64,000 bases of DNA from Enoplolaimus lenunculus (Eukaryota; Nematoda; Enoplea; Enoplida; Thoracostomopsidae): assembly GCA_030248215.1 (NCBI GenBank), contig JASANG010001414.1, forward strand, positions 1 to 64,000, in the 5' to 3' direction. A program made the translations under genes and the position numbers. Of this stretch, positions 1-12,320 are shown in pieces (within the stretch, counting starts at the first letter, position 1; each line of letters begins with the position of its first letter). The notes beneath the pieces were generated by a model, which was not told where the DNA came from, did no database searches, and saw nothing but the letters and a program-made list of their open reading frames with translations.

Positions 1-59
1 ATGGCATAATTTTATTAATGATCTGCAAGATTTTTATAAACGAGTTGCATTTTTTGCAG

Positions 60-979
60 CTTTCGAAGTGTCAAATGGGAACAGTTGAAATTACTTGAAC
101 AAAGCAATCGTTTGGTTGATGCAAATAAAGTAAACAAACAACAACTGGGCCCGTTTATTTAAGCTTTTAATTGGTTTTCGTCCATTTTAAGTGTTTGAAG
201 ACTCGGCCAACATTCCAATTAAAAGTAAAACACAAATCACTCAAATAGAACAACGAAATGTCACAAAATTTCTCAGTAGAGACGTGTTGATTTTTACAAA
301 AACTGACGCTGCGTTTAAGACTTTGTAGGCCATTTATACGTTTTCGCAATTACTTATATTGCATTTAAGTGATAATTTTGCTGTTTTTGAGTGTTGATTA
401 CTAATACAACTTCCACAATATAGTGAATACATGCAGGTAGCTGAAGCTATAAGGCTTCGTTGAGTTAGCTACTCAAGCATCACCTTAAAAAATTCCTGTA
501 ATTATGTTATTGTAAAAGTTGTATAATGAGCATTGAATCCCATTCATATCCGGATATCTGGTAATTCTTGGCGAACATTTATCCGCTTTGGATATATCGT
601 TTCGAATACGGGTAATTTTTTCATATCCAGATCCGGGTCTAATCTGCCTAGTTTTGGGCCATCTTCAAGTTTATTTTAGTTTTTTTGACTTTAATCAAAT
701 TATTTTCAGGTGAACAATGATTTGCGTCAAAAAATGTTCGATCTTCAAGAAGCACAAAATCAAATTTTGTGCGAAAGTCGCGAAACTTCATTTCGGTTGA
801 ATTCGATTGAAGTGCTCATAGCACAAATTATGAACGCTGCACAAATCAACAGCAGCAACAACAATAGTAGTCAAATTGCCAGTTATGCTACCGTTGGAAA
901 TAGTTGGCCGAGTGAGAACGTGCCGTCTCAGCGGATTTCGAGACAATGCAGCCAAGAACAATTCGGGGGTCGGATATAA
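60..979 (+). CDS. KCNN: 3' end of an SK (small-conductance Ca2+-activated K+) channel gene, last two coding exons
   Basis: Two exons are visible. The first is 60-129 (acceptor TTTTTGCAG, donor GTAAAC) and encodes FRSVKWEQLKLLEQSNRLVD-ANK. The second is 710-979 (acceptor TTATTTTCAG) and encodes VNNDLRQKMFDLQEAQN... to a TAA stop. The phases join cleanly (AAA|GTG). The first exon matches the calmodulin-binding helix of SK channels, where the human family has LRSVKIEQ.KL..QAN.L.DLAK. The second begins with the coiled coil that follows it and ends in an Asn/Ser/Gln-rich tail. In this family the segment binds calmodulin constitutively and couples cytosolic Ca2+ to gating of the plasma-membrane pore. 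The pore and S1-S6 exons lie upstream of the window, so only about 112 C-terminal residues are present. The identification rests on the calmodulin-binding motif and the coiled coil; the tail itself is not recognisable. Confidence 0.8.
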
Positions 980-3757
980 CTTTGCATGAGTCTTATAAGC
1001 AACCCATCTTTATGCTTTCACGGTAATGCAACTGGTTACCCCAACCTCCTACACACTCTGGAACCTGTTAATGAAAACAGGTTACTTTTACATCATATAC
1101 AGTGATTTCTACCGGTTATAAGTATCAGCCATTTAAACATCAATTGAAAGTAATTTGGCAAGCGAGTGAGCGTGAAACTAGACACATGTTTTTGTATTTC
1201 AATTCGTTGCAAAAGTTTGTTGTTGTCTTTAAATGCCTTGCGTTTTTAAGCCCCGTCATCCGTAAAATGGCAGTCAAAAGTGTTCTAAGTACGGTCGTAG
1301 ATCTTGCGAATCTATGCAAAATTATCAAATTTCTTTTTAAAATTCTATGTTGCAAACGTCCGAGGTTTAAAGTGTGTATGATAACAGAAAAGCATTAAGC
1401 TTCCCTGAATGCCTGGACTCTACCTTTAAATAGCGCTTGTTACTTGTTAACGACCTCATTCAAAACAAACGAACAAACAAACAAACAAAGAAACAAACAA
1501 ACAAACCAACACATTTTGATGTACTTTGTTAAATGTATATAAACGCCTTTATCATTATGCGCCATGGCATCAAACCTACAGGATCCGAACCCGGGGTTGA
1601 AGCAAAATAAAATAATTCAAATGCTAAAATTGGGAATTTTATCCATAATCTGTGAATTAAAAATTTCCATATAAAGTAGTAACAATTTAGAAACTGTTCG
1701 AAGATATATTAAGCTGAAATTTACAAAATTTAAAGTGATTAGAAATATATTTCAACGTTTTTAATGTTGATTTTTATATATAATATGCAATTATTTCATT
1801 TTCTCTCAATTTTTACTTATTAAGTGCAGTTTTAAGCTGGATTAGCTAGCGACGGTTTAGAAAAATTTGATGAACGATAAAAAATTTTTGATAGTAAAGA
1901 TGCCAAAAAAATTTTCACATTACTTTTGCGGTAAAAATTTTCAGCCCGTGTAAAGATCAGGGGCGGAACGTTTTTCGGTGAGACTACAATAAATTAAGCT
2001 TAAGCTTTAGACTACTTTTCTGCTTGGTTTAGGCTCAAACTTAGGAATATGCTCATTTTTACGCTTAGGTTTAGGCTTAGGCTTTGGAATATGGTTATAA
2101 TACCGTTCCGCCCCTGTTCTTTACATTGGCCAACTACATTATAAGACACAATAAAAACATAAAACGTAAGCAAATAAAAAATTCTATCCTTTGAAAACCC
2201 TTTCGTTTCGCTCCCATGTATGCGTTCCGTAATGCCGGTTAAGAAGATTCCGGTGTGAATGCCGTTGTTTACGCATTCGTCTGCAGTGTCTGATTGCATG
2301 ATTAGCACGAATCGATTCGGCGAGACTTGAACGGTATGAATACAAGAAACAACTGTGAATTGTGGCATAGTTGGCATTGTAGTCGAAACTTGAATTTGAA
2401 ATTAAAAACACTGTATTGACTGACAATTTTTTCCATTAACATTTTGTCAGAATTTTTTTCTGAGATTAAGATCCATGTTCACATATACGTATTGTACTTA
2501 TCAGCAGTTAGCGATAAGTGTTTAAACTGACGAATTCCTTTAATTGCGGATCTCAAAATTTGTCTACAACCACAAGTATTACAAATCAAATGTAAAAAAT
2601 GTGCTGAATCTTGAAACTCACTATTCACTGATCCGAAATTTAGCCAATATTAGAATCCCGGAGCTCTTATGAATAATAGGCGTTTACCATCATCACTTGA
2701 TTATAATAGCTTGAGAAAGATCGGCGGACATAAATACTGTGAGGCTTAAGCTTAGGGTTAGGATTAAGTTTAAGATTATGATTAGGCTTATATTTAAACG
2801 TAGGCTTAGGTTTATAGCTCGGTTTGGGTTTCGGCTTTAGTGGGCAAACCTTTTCATTAAAATGAGCCAGCACCAGCGGATCCAGTGAGGTGTGGGGGCG
2901 GCGTACACTCTCGTCACAAAATTTTTGTATTATAATAGCAAGGTCTCCTACCTTACAATTTAACCCCGTCCAAAAATTGGCACATTGCATACACTAAAAA
3001 TTGTGTTTTATACCTTTTGCCAGCCCATCCCTCCGTCAGAAATTCCTGAATCTGCCTCTGTGGTCCAGTATTGGATCCAGAATGGTTTCGCAGCCATTCT
3101 GCAGATAACTGTGACCCGATACGTGGAATTAGTGTAAATGCGGTAACAACACAATTTTCAGGTTCGATTTTCTTTCTTAAAACAGTTGTACCTTTCCTTG
3201 CACAATTTTGTCGCTTTAACGCAAGTGGAATATTCTGGAAATTCAGTCGCCAACAACGTAGCGCAGTCTTGACATCTAAAATGTCAATCTTATCAATAGA
3301 AATAGCCGATAAAAAGCAATCATTTTGCTTCATGCCCCTATGTATTGTTTAGTCTAAAGTTTATCAGAGTCTTAGTTTTGCACAAGCCTTTTAAGGGCTG
3401 GTCAACTGCAGTTAAAAAAATTTACAGATTTGCAAAGCTTTGCCTTTTAGGATTGGTTGTAATCTATGTGAAAATGTGAGAATTTGACAATTTTTGAGAT
3501 AAGCGTGTCAAAGCAAAATGTGATTTTGATAAAAAATTAGTTAAAATTTGATGGCTTAGGTAACCGGCAGTATTGGAAGACGTTCCTTGGAGAGCCGATC
3601 GTAAATACTGTACCATTTTTACTGTTGTAAAGCCATAATAGTTTCGTTTCAGGGCACTACACGTTTGCAAAAGATGTTTATATATTGAAGTCCATGAATT
3701 ACAAAAACTGTTAAAATAATAACAATAAGAAAATGTTGCAGACGGTTTATAATATAT
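980..3757. other. gene-poor tract after the SK channel
   Basis: Mostly AT-rich sequence without convincing coding structure. It includes a CAAA-type simple repeat near 1461-1506 and one family-1 element (listed separately). A degenerate copy with TTAGGC/TTAGGG-like units lies near 2734-2860, next to the motif CAGCACCAGCGGATCCAG; that motif recurs inverted near 54430, so this is another dispersed repeat. An open frame on the - strand near 2190-2390 and one near 2960-3330 have no recognisable product and no supporting splice context. Confidence 0.5.
1944..2131. mobile_element. family-1 TTAGGC inverted-repeat element
   Basis: Left end GCCCGTGTAAAGATCAGG, right end CCCCTGTTCTTTACATTGGCC. The interior has TTAGGTTTAGGC-type hexamers. 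The termini are inverted repeats of each other. No clear 8-bp target duplication remains at this copy. Confidence 0.8.
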
Positions 3758-3760
3758 TTA

Positions 3761-3978
3761 CACTGGAAAATGGTTAGTCAAATTGACTCTCTGCGAAATA
3801 GGTTTTTCGCGAGTACATAAACTAAGTCAAATTCGACTCCGCCAGAGTCAAATTCCACTCACTGAGCTACTGCGGTGAGTCGAATTTGACTCTGGCGGAG
3901 TCGAATTTGACTCAGTTTCTGTAGTACTGAAAAGCCTATTTTGGAGAAAGTCAATTTGACTCACCATTTTTCGCAATG
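3761..3978. mobile_element. family-2 palindromic GAGTC element
   Basis: Starts CACTGGAAAATGGTTAGTC and ends GACTCACCATTTTTCGCAATG, flanked by TA on both sides. The two halves are near-exact inverted copies built from repeated GACTC/GAGTC words, so the whole element would fold into one long hairpin. It has no coding capacity. Confidence 0.85.
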
Positions 3979-3980
3979 TA

Positions 3981-4148
3981 TCTTATGTCAATCCAGTCCA
4001 ATTCGACTCCACCAGTGTCAAATTCGACTCACTGAGCGCCTGGGGTGAATCGAATTTGACTCTTGCGGAGTCGAATTTGACTCAGTTTGTGTTGTCCGCA
4101 AAAGCCTATTTTGGAGAAAGTCAATTTGACTCACCATTTTCTGCAGTG
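3981..4148. mobile_element. family-2 palindromic element, second copy lacking its left end
   Basis: It follows the preceding copy directly and repeats its inner and right-hand part (GAGTCGAATTTGACTCAG, CACCATTTTCTGCAGTG). It looks like a tandem partial duplication or a truncated insertion. Confidence 0.75.
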
Positions 4149-5022
4149 TAGGTACCTTAAGTCAATCTCTCGTTTCTCGGCACACGCCAACATATGTTTA
4201 CCAATTGCGTTGATGAACAAACTTCTTGGTTTGCGATCACATGCATTGAAACGCATTTTTGAAGCTCCAATTATACATTTTTTCGCCAATGAGCATTCCT
4301 AAAATAGCATTGTCATACAGGAGTGAGTCGCCGCATCACAAAATTTTTAGTGAAGAATTGGTACGCTAAGTTTTGTACTCATAGTCAACTCTATGTGAGA
4401 AGAGGTTTTTTGGCTCATACGCAATTCATAAGGTCCTACACACAAGTTAAATTATATCATGTTATAATGCGATTTCCACTGTTTCTATCAAATTTTTTCT
4501 GTTTATATTTCAAACGCTTAGCGGTTCCTTTGTGCATGCATGCTCTCTCGTCAGAAATTCCTGAATCTGACACTTGTGGCAAGCGGTGCTAATTTTTTCG
4601 TACAGCGCCAAAAAGTTTTTCTAAGGTGGCTAAGTCCAATGAGCGGCCGCGGAATACAGATCCCACCGTTCTATACAACAGCCTTTACTTCAACTGTGCG
4701 GCCCATATCAGCATTGGTCAAAAAATGAGCCTCAGTCAAAGGCTAAGTCCAAGCCTGCAAGTCCCTTGCTCCCAGTGGATAGCTTCAATTGACACGGCTC
4801 ATGTTCGCTTTAACCTGCTTACCTGTTCTTTTTCGGACGTGGACACGGATACAATTATGGTTAAAGTCAATATTAGCTCGGTTAAACACCGATATGGCAG
4901 TCTTATAATTCTAGCTTCAAAATGCATTCAACGAATATTCTTTGTTAACTATTTCTAAATTTGAAAACTCCTAAAATATGGCATATAAAATCGCAGTTGG
5001 AAACTGGAACTATAGGTGTTGT

Positions 5023-5234
5023 GGCAAAAGTTAAGATCAGGGGCGGAACGTTTTTGTGTGGGACTAGAGAAAAGTAACTTCAGTTTTAGACTTATTTTTT
5101 GCTTGGCATAGGCTTAGGCTTAGGGTTAGGCTTAGGCTATGCTTAGGCTTAGGCTTAGGCTTAGGCTATGTTTAGGCTTTTAGGCTTATGAATATGCTTA
5201 TAATACTGTTCCATCCCCGTTCTTTACATTGGCC
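5023..5234. mobile_element. family-1 TTAGGC element with 8-bp target duplication
   Basis: The interior carries long runs of GGCTTA. The right end is CTTTACATTGGCC. It is flanked by GGTGTTGT on the left and GGCGTTGT on the right, a 7/8 match. The left terminus has drifted (GGCAAAAGTTAAGATCAGG). Confidence 0.85.
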
Positions 5235-5693
5235 GGCGTTGTTCTCAAATATGTATAGCACCTATTTACCAGTAGATGATTTAATGGTAGCTTCCGAATC
5301 CGTCAAGAGTATAAAGTTCGAAATTCGGCACATTTTTTAGTATTTCATTTGTCGTATTTCTGTGTCAATTTTTTAGTTTCGCAATTGAAATGCGTTCGTT
5401 AGTTTCAAAGTCTATCTGTAATTTGTGATACAAGTGCCAGTGCAGTATGCATTTGAGGATATGGTCCTGGTTTGAAACATTGTTTTTGACTGAATTTCAA
5501 AAACACCTGAATTACTCAACGACGAATTCTTGTTTGAATCAGTTCAGGTCACCGTGTGGGTTTTTTAAATTGATAACTAAATTTTAGTAACAAATGTGAA
5601 TGAACCAGGTTAATTTTACGAAACGGTTATTAATATTAAAATTTGGCAAAACAAAAACTTTAATCAACAAACGCTTTGTTTTATTGCTTTGGG

Positions 5694-5883
5694 GGCCCAT
5701 GTTACTTTAAGGGGCGTCAAGGTTTCTGGTGGGTCTATAAAAGAGTGGGTATAGATTCTAGATTACATTTTTTGCTTAGGCTTAGGCTTAGGCTAAGGCT
5801 TAGAAACACATTCTTGCAACGCTTAGGCTTAGGCTTAGGCTTACACTTAATCTACTGTTACGCCCCTCAAAGTAGCATTGGCC
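5694..5883. mobile_element. family-1 element, subfamily B (GGCCCATGTTACTTTAAGGG)
   Basis: Ends GGCCCATGTTACTTTAAGGG and CCCCTCAAAGTAGCATTGGCC. The flanks GCTTTGGG/GCTTTGGA match at 7 of 8 positions. The interior holds two TTAGGC tracts. Subfamily B differs from subfamily A in the bases after GGCCCATGT but shares the outer tip, the target-duplication size and the hexamer interior. Confidence 0.85.
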
Positions 5884-6416
5884 GCTTTGGACATAGCTGA
5901 TAAGAGTACTCAATCATTAAACAGATAAATTCTCAAACGTGTTGTAATTGAGCGCACTGGATGATTCATGGAATCCGCCCGGAGCCTGTCTATCCAACAA
6001 ATCGCGTTTGGCTTCTTGCTCATTTCGCTCGATAGCTTTTTTCACTATTTTTTATCGCGCAGGTCTTAAAATATTGAATTTACCGCTGGTTCAACCTATC
6101 TGCGAGTATAATAAACCGAGACCGCAGCCTTCAAATGTACCTATAAATTTTAATGACCTTACAAACTCTGTCATTGCTCGAAAATATATAAAACTGCTCG
6201 TTTTAAATACTATATTAACCAAATTTTTGTTTGCAAAGACAAGGAAATTATCTTATTTCCGTTCCGATATTTAAGCGTAATTCCAAAATTCGAACAGATT
6301 AAATAGTCGAACAGTTTCAAAAAAGACACATCATTTTTTAATGGCTGAATAGAATTGCATTTTGGTTATAACTTCTAAACACAGAGGAAAAATTGGTTAT
6401 GAAGCATAAGCTATGT

Positions 6417-6562
6417 GTCCGATGTAAACAACAGGGCCGTAACAGTAGTATAAGCATATTCCTAAAGCCTAAGCCTAACCCGAAGCAAAAAAGTTAGTTT
6501 AAAGCTTAAATTTACTTTATTGCAGTTCCACAGAAAAACGTTCCGCCCTGAATCTTTACATG
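6417..6562. mobile_element. degenerate family-1 element
   Basis: The left part GATGTAAACAACAGGGCCG, a short CCTAAGCCTAACC core and the right part TTCCGCCCTGAATCTTTACA keep the family order. The outermost bases are eroded. Confidence 0.65.
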
Positions 6563-7501
6563 AACAAATCTATATTATACACAATTTCATTCTGAAACAT
6601 ATTTTCAAGTTGAAAAACGAATCCAGCACTATTAACTATAGTTTATCGTCATCGCTCGGGTATAATATCATCATTTGCGCATATTTTGTGCTGCACCTAC
6701 GCAGCATAGCACTTACTCACAGTGGACTGCGTTTTCTTTATCGACTTGTGACGAAATAAATGACCACAGCCGGAGGGAGTAGCGGTTACCAGGTAAACGA
6801 GGTGTTTGATAGTGGTGAATACGCGACTGTTAGGGTCGCATGTTTTATTGACAGTTTTCGGTTATCCCCCAGCCGGCGTCTGCCCAAAAATGGTTGTTTT
6901 TGAAAATTTTTTGCATATTTGAGCTTCTCATTACCTCCCCAAAACATTCCATGCTTAAGTGTGAAGTTTTAAAAAATTAGTCCAAGGTCCATTGGGACCC
7001 AAAAAATTGTTGTCAAAGTATTTCACAAATAATGTACCGTTCAACGCAGCTTGCGGAGCTGAGTTGAATATAGCTGATTTGGCACTCGCGTGGGTGGTAC
7101 CTAAGACCTTAAAAATCGAATTTTTCAAAAAGTCAAATTTTTGCGTGGAATAATCAGGGGACGGCATTTAGAAGTTGAAATATGCTAAAATTTTCAAAAT
7201 CCAACACTTTCTGGGCAAATATCGTTTATGGGTATTACCGAAAAGACACGTTTTATTAATGGTTTTCGATATGCAGGTTCTAAAACGACCAAAAAATTTA
7301 GATTTGTTCAGAAACCACAATTATAAAACATGTAAGCTGATTTATAAAAATTTACATTTCCACAAATTACTTTGGGGTTTTTTTTCGATATTTCAAGAAA
7401 ATAATAGTTTTTGCTTTCGGTAAATTTTGATTCTTCTGTATAAAAATCGTAACAAAATTTCTCAAAAACAAATTGTCGTCGTTAATCTTCTCACAGTGTG
7501 T

Positions 7502-7513
7502 TGCTGCTGCTGC

Positions 7514-7608
<95 letters not shown>

Positions 7609-7609
7609 A
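7502..7609. repeat. (GTT)n trinucleotide microsatellite
   Basis: About 35 tandem GTT/TTG units preceded by GCT units. The polythreonine open frame that it creates on the - strand is an artefact of the repeat. Confidence 0.95.
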
Positions 7610-7733
7610 ATATAATTTCACAGATATATTATAGATAGCGTTGAGAAATTGTAAAATGTCAACAAACTCCCAAAGGATGAGCAAAATATCTTCAGTAGAG
7701 TCGAAGCGATTGAAATCATTTCCTGGTATATTT

Positions 7734-7928
7734 GGCCAATGTAAAGAACGGGGGCGTAACAGTATTGTAAGCATATTCCTAAGCCTAAGCCTAAACTTAA
7801 GCGTAAGAATGAGCATATTCCTAAGCCTAAACCTAAGCCTAAGCCAATCAAAAAATTGATCTAAAACTTAAGCTTACTCATTTGTAGTCCCACAGAAAAG
7901 TGTTCCGCCACTGATCTTTTCATGCGCC
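7734..7928. mobile_element. family-1 TTAGGC element
   Basis: Left end GGCCAATGTAAAGAACGGGG, right end GATCTTTTCATGCGCC, with CCTAAG units and one CGTAAG-AATGAG-CATATT spacer inside. Flanks GTATATTT/GTATTGTT match at 6 of 8 positions. Confidence 0.85.
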
Positions 7929-8149
7929 GTATTGTTTAATAGATTTTAAAGGTAATTTTAACATTTTCCAAACCAGCTCGTTGAAATTCAATGTTGCAAG
8001 CTCGTATATCTTCGAAATAGCACTTCACTCTGAAAAGAGGGGGCGAAGGTGTTCAGTGAAGAATCTACACAACATATCATGGGGCATGTGCTCACTTACT
8101 CACGTCAAGATCGTTATAACGCTTATTTGTCTGCTTTGATGTTTCATTT

Positions 8150-8239
8150 TTTCAACGCTTATGCTTAGGCATAGGAATATGCTTGTTATGATTACCAATA
8201 TGTTTAATCCACAGTTACGGCCCTAAAAATAACATTGGG
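8150..8239. mobile_element. fragment of a family-1 subfamily B element
   Basis: Only the right half is recognisable: TTAGGCATAGGAATATGC followed by a degenerate right end reading GCCCTAAAAATAACATTGGG. Confidence 0.55.
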
Positions 8240-8249
8240 TGTTCCTCTA

Positions 8250-8450
8250 CACTGCAAAAAAATGGTGAGTCAAATTGACTCTCTCCGAAATAGGCTCTAC
8301 GAGACTACACAAACTGAGTCAAATTCGACTCCGCCAGGATCAAACAGCGACCCAGTGAATCGAATTTGGAGTCGAATTTTGACTCAATTTGTGCAGTCCC
8401 GTAGAGCCTATTTCGGAGAGAGTCACTTTGACTCACCATTTTTTGCTGTG
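8250..8450. mobile_element. family-2 palindromic GAGTC element
   Basis: Starts CACTGCAAAAAAATGGTGAG and ends CACCATTTTTTGCTGTG, flanked by TA on both sides. Internal deletions make the two arms slightly unequal. Confidence 0.85.
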
Positions 8451-8598
8451 TAACGTTACTGCAAATACTTATAAGTTGAATGGGAATTGAAAATTATTGA
8501 ATCGTGAAAACAAAGCCTTAAGAATTAATAAAAGCGTTTGTAGAAAGATTACAAAACCAGCGAATAAAAATTAACAAGATATTTAAGAGTTGGACCCA

Positions 8599-8771
8599 GG
8601 CTTACTTTTAGGTTCGTTCCGATTTCTGGTGGGTCTGTAAAAGAGTATGCTTAGATTCTATACTTCATTTTCTGCTCAGGCTTAGGAATACACACTTTGT
8701 TCAGCGCTTAGGCCGTAGGCTTAGGCTTAGGAATATGCTTAATCTACAATTACGACCTTAAAAGTATGACT
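8599..8771. mobile_element. degenerate family-1 subfamily B element
   Basis: It shares TTTCTGGTGGGTCTGTAAAA with the copy at 5694, has a short TTAGGC core, and ends in a decayed ACGACCTTAAAAGTA right arm. Confidence 0.65.
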
Positions 8772-10139
8772 TCAAAATAAATGCGTTAAATTTAATAATT
8801 TGGTTACTGCCGGATTGTGAAAAATTTTGCAAAAAAATCAATCATTTACTTTTGGTTCTTAACCTACGTAGATTTTATATAGCAATTTTTTGCGATCGTT
8901 AAGCTTCATTGGTAAATAAGGCATAATGAAAATTTTACGAAGTTATTCACATAAAGCATCAACGTACCATGAGATAAAGCATCGTTTCTTGTACGCAGGT
9001 CTCACCCAGCCCAGAGGCCCAAAAATTTTCTCATTGCGTCGTTATAAATCTATGTTTTGCTGCCCCATCCATGAAATCTTCTTGCCCCCTAACAATTCCT
9101 GGGTAAGGGCTGGCTGTCTAGGCACGCGTCATTAAAAAAGGATTAAAGCAGAATGTTAGTTTAGAACAAAACGCTCAGTGTAGCTTACTTTGCAATCATT
9201 ATAATCCGTGTCATTCGTAAAATACCAGTTTCAATATTTAAATATAAAAAGCACTAAACAAACTTTATACAGACAGAATGTACAGTATGTACAGTGCCGG
9301 CGGAAGTGCCACTTAACCCCCTAATTAGTAGGGGCGACCCTTGTGGAGCCTCCACTTTGGCAAGCTAAAAATATTTTCGATGACCGCAAAGTTATCGAGT
9401 TGTAAAACATTTTATTGGGGCACCCTCGGACCCGTTTGGGGGGGGTCGACTATGTTAACGCCGATCCTGAGTATGTAGGATTACAACGAATAAAAAGATG
9501 CCGACAAACTACAGTGTGGTTTCAGACAATCTATAATAAATACGTTGCAAAAAATGGTGAGTAAAATAGACTCTCTTCGAAACAGTTGCAATTTGTGAAA
9601 TATTTCAGCTTCGAATCATAAACTTATTTTTTTAACATTTTGAGAATAACATTTGTGAAATTGCAAATGTACTTACCTATGCGATTAATAAAATAACAAC
9701 TTTAATCTAAATCTTCCTACTTCAGAGCTTTGTAAGTCTAGCTTATTACTGCAGAAACGTAAGATTTTCACAAATGAATTATCCTTATGCGCACAAATTA
9801 AGGTTCTTTACGACTAAGGTGCCGCGTTCAATATATAACGCTATCTTAAACACTTTGTGGGTTTCAAACTGTATCTTCAAACCGGTTGCTGTAAGAGGAG
9901 ACACTCTAAAATGAATGAGTGGCATTGGAACACAATATGAAACAAACGCAGTCGTTCAGGGTGAACACTATCTTAGCATCGAAACGCTTTGAAAACGCGA
10001 AAAGTGATTTGTATTTGACACAATTTCTAGCAACAAAGCTGGCGAATACTATATTTTTATGTATGTAAGAGTTGTTACGCAATTTTTGGGCACCTTAAGA
10101 CATGTGCTTAACCTGATCTATTTTAAGTATCCTAGTCTC

Positions 10140-10412
10140 ATTTCGCTTGTTAATTTTTATTGAACCCAGTAGGGGTCAAAAAAGGTATTACGGGGGGTCG
10201 CTTCCACATGCCGTATCCCTAAAACTATAAGCGGTGCAATTTGTGATGCCGGATACATAAAAGTGTCACAGTTCGCACCGGTTGTACCCCATCTAAATAA
10301 AGGTGGGTAGGCCAAATGACGCAACGTGCGTTGGGCACATTCTTTTGAACACAAAATGTACGCAGTTGCATACTCTTGTTTAATGAGCTTTAATATCCGC
10401 TCTTGGTAAAAC
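10140..10412. mobile_element. family-4 element (CAAGAGTATGCAACTG type)
   Basis: The right end reads GTTGCATACTCTTG followed by CTCTTGGTAAAAC, as in the copies at 24.4-25.1 and 39.5-40.3 kb. It also shares the interior words CAACGTGCGTTGGG and AAATAAAGGTGGGTAGGCC. The left boundary is approximate. Confidence 0.6.
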
Positions 10413-10792
10413 CAACCATCTCATCGGTTTGACTCCAAAAAACGACGTTGTTTTACTTGTTTTAATTAAGTTTTCAAACCGGACTGGCTTGCAAATTTCT
10501 TCCGTAATGGCTTTAGGATTTATCGCTGGTAAACAGCAAGTCTACAAATGCTACTAAAGGGGCAATCTAGAAGTAGCACACAGCAGTTTTAAATAGGTAC
10601 TAAACGTGGTGCGAAATAAAAAAACTCAAAATTTTCTATATTTCGGATCTTTTAATGCAGAGTTTCTAATATTTGTTCTGGTCTAAGCGTTGAAAACAAC
10701 GTTATGTTGTCACAGTTGTAACGAACTAGGCAAATTCTGTACTAAATTCATAGCTGCACTAGAACATATATATTGACGAGACACTTAGAGGT

Positions 10793-11003
10793 GGCCCATG
10801 TATAGAACTGGGCCGGAACTGTCGTATAAGCATATTCCTAAGCTTAAACCTAAGCTTAGCCTAAGCGTAAGATCGAGCATGTTCTTAAGCCTAAGCCTAA
10901 ACCTAAGCGTAACAATGAACCTATACTTAAGTCTACGCAAAAAAGTTAGTCTAAAGCTTAAGCTGATTCGATTACAGTCCCGCAGGAAAAGGTTCCGTGG
11001 TCT
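10793..11003. mobile_element. family-1 TTAGGC element with a decayed right end
   Basis: Left end GGCCCATGTATAGAACTGGG is well preserved. CCTAAG/CGTAAG units fill the interior, and the right arm fades after GGAAAAGGTTCCG. Confidence 0.75.
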
Positions 11004-11279
11004 TATAACTTTAGAACCAGGGAATCATAACGTTTGAAATTCAGCACATTTATTGCGTTCGATTTACTCTACTTTTGGGCAAATTTAGAAATCTGCAATT
11101 GTAGCAGTAACGTTTGTTTAAAAACCTATTACTAACCGGTGATAGGTGCTATATGCATTTGAGAATAAGCACCCAGGTTTTAAAATGATAAGCAGAGAAA
11201 TACAGTTTCACCTTTATTATATATTATTGCTTACGGCAATTAATTAAATAGGAGCATACACAAATGAGATTGAGGCATA

Positions 11280-11458
11280 CACAGCAAAAAATAATGAGTC
11301 AGATTGACTCACTCCAAAATAGACTCTACGGGACCACACAAAACATGCGAGTTACTGAGACGAATTTGACTCTGGCAGAGTCGGATTTGACTCATTTTGT
11401 GTAGTCCCGTAGAGCCTATTTCGCAGAGAGTCAATTTGACTAACCATTTTTTACAGTG
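11280..11458. mobile_element. family-2 palindromic GAGTC element
   Basis: CACAGCAAAAAATAATGAGTC start and GACTAACCATTTTTTACAGTG end, with GACTC-rich arms. The central part is shortened compared with other copies. Confidence 0.8.
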
Positions 11459-11576
11459 AAGTAAATCCTCCCCCCACCGCGAAATTTCTGACGAGACATT
11501 AAAAAGCACGAAACACAGTGAAGTAAATCCTCCCCCCACCGCGAAATTTCTGACGAGACATTAAAAAGCACGAAAC
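11453..11576. repeat. perfect tandem duplication, 2 x 62 bp
   Basis: The unit beginning ACAGTGAAGTAAATCCTCCC is repeated without a mismatch (11453-11514 and 11515-11576). The unit starts in the terminal ACAGTG of the adjacent family-2 element, so the duplication postdates that insertion. Confidence 0.95.
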
Positions 11577-12320
11577 ATGCCTTTATAACTTTATAACAAT
11601 ATCAAATTGTGGCTACGCCCCAATTTAAATAAACAAGTAATCATAATAATTCAAATTAATAGTCTTTTCCTCAGCGTCGCGTTAACTTTCAACTTCGTTT
11701 CAGCACATTGTCTGCAAAAGTTTTACAAATACATTGATAAATGTTGGTAAACAAGGAACTCTACTGGTATACGATCGTACGTTTCGGTTCACCATTTATG
11801 AATGAATACTGTATTGTGGAAAACTTCTATAGCTGGGGTCAAAAGTTATGCATATGTATGTATTTTGTCAATTTTAAGTAGAGCACTTATATACAAACAA
11901 GTCACCATGCCGAAAATCGTTGTGGAATGATCAGCATTGGAGAGAACTATGTCAAAAATGTGGTTCGATTTTGTGAATTTGTGCATATTTGGGCTTTGAA
12001 ATTTTAAAGTGAAAATTATATTTTATATTCTACTGTAGCGGACATTAAGAATTGACGCATTTAAATGGTTGATTCAGCGCCACATACCTGTACAAATTGG
12101 TAAACAAATTTTTTGTTTGCTCCTCGAGTTTTACCGCCACAAAAACTTGGACGTCCAAAACCGTTTTAAATTTGAGTATGAAATGATCACAACTCATTGA
12201 AAGCTTAGGTACAAGTTTCCAAAATTAATTTTCAACTGAAATTAAACGCTGGCTGGCTGAGTAAACGAAATAACTAGTGAAACATATGGTAGTGCCGGGT
12301 TACGATAAAACAAAACTTAC

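Larger units (their letters stand above)
4149..12320. other. gene-free, element-rich tract
   Basis: Apart from the elements listed individually, I see no supportable gene in this stretch. Short open frames near 4626-4958 and 5948-6274 are not recognisable and lack splice signals in register. A GTG-rich segment near 9290-9475 with short C and G runs, and a left-end fragment of a family-2 element at 9543-9587, are further repeat debris. Confidence 0.5.

Noticed and set aside
2953-3352. Overlapping frames on both strands near 3.0-3.35 kb
   Set aside because: Neither strand gives a recognisable protein. Part of the sequence (AGAAATTCCTGAATCTG) recurs near 4553, which points to a repeat.
7367-7816. 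Open frame with a long polythreonine run
   Set aside because: Produced by the (GTT)n microsatellite and the adjacent family-1 element.
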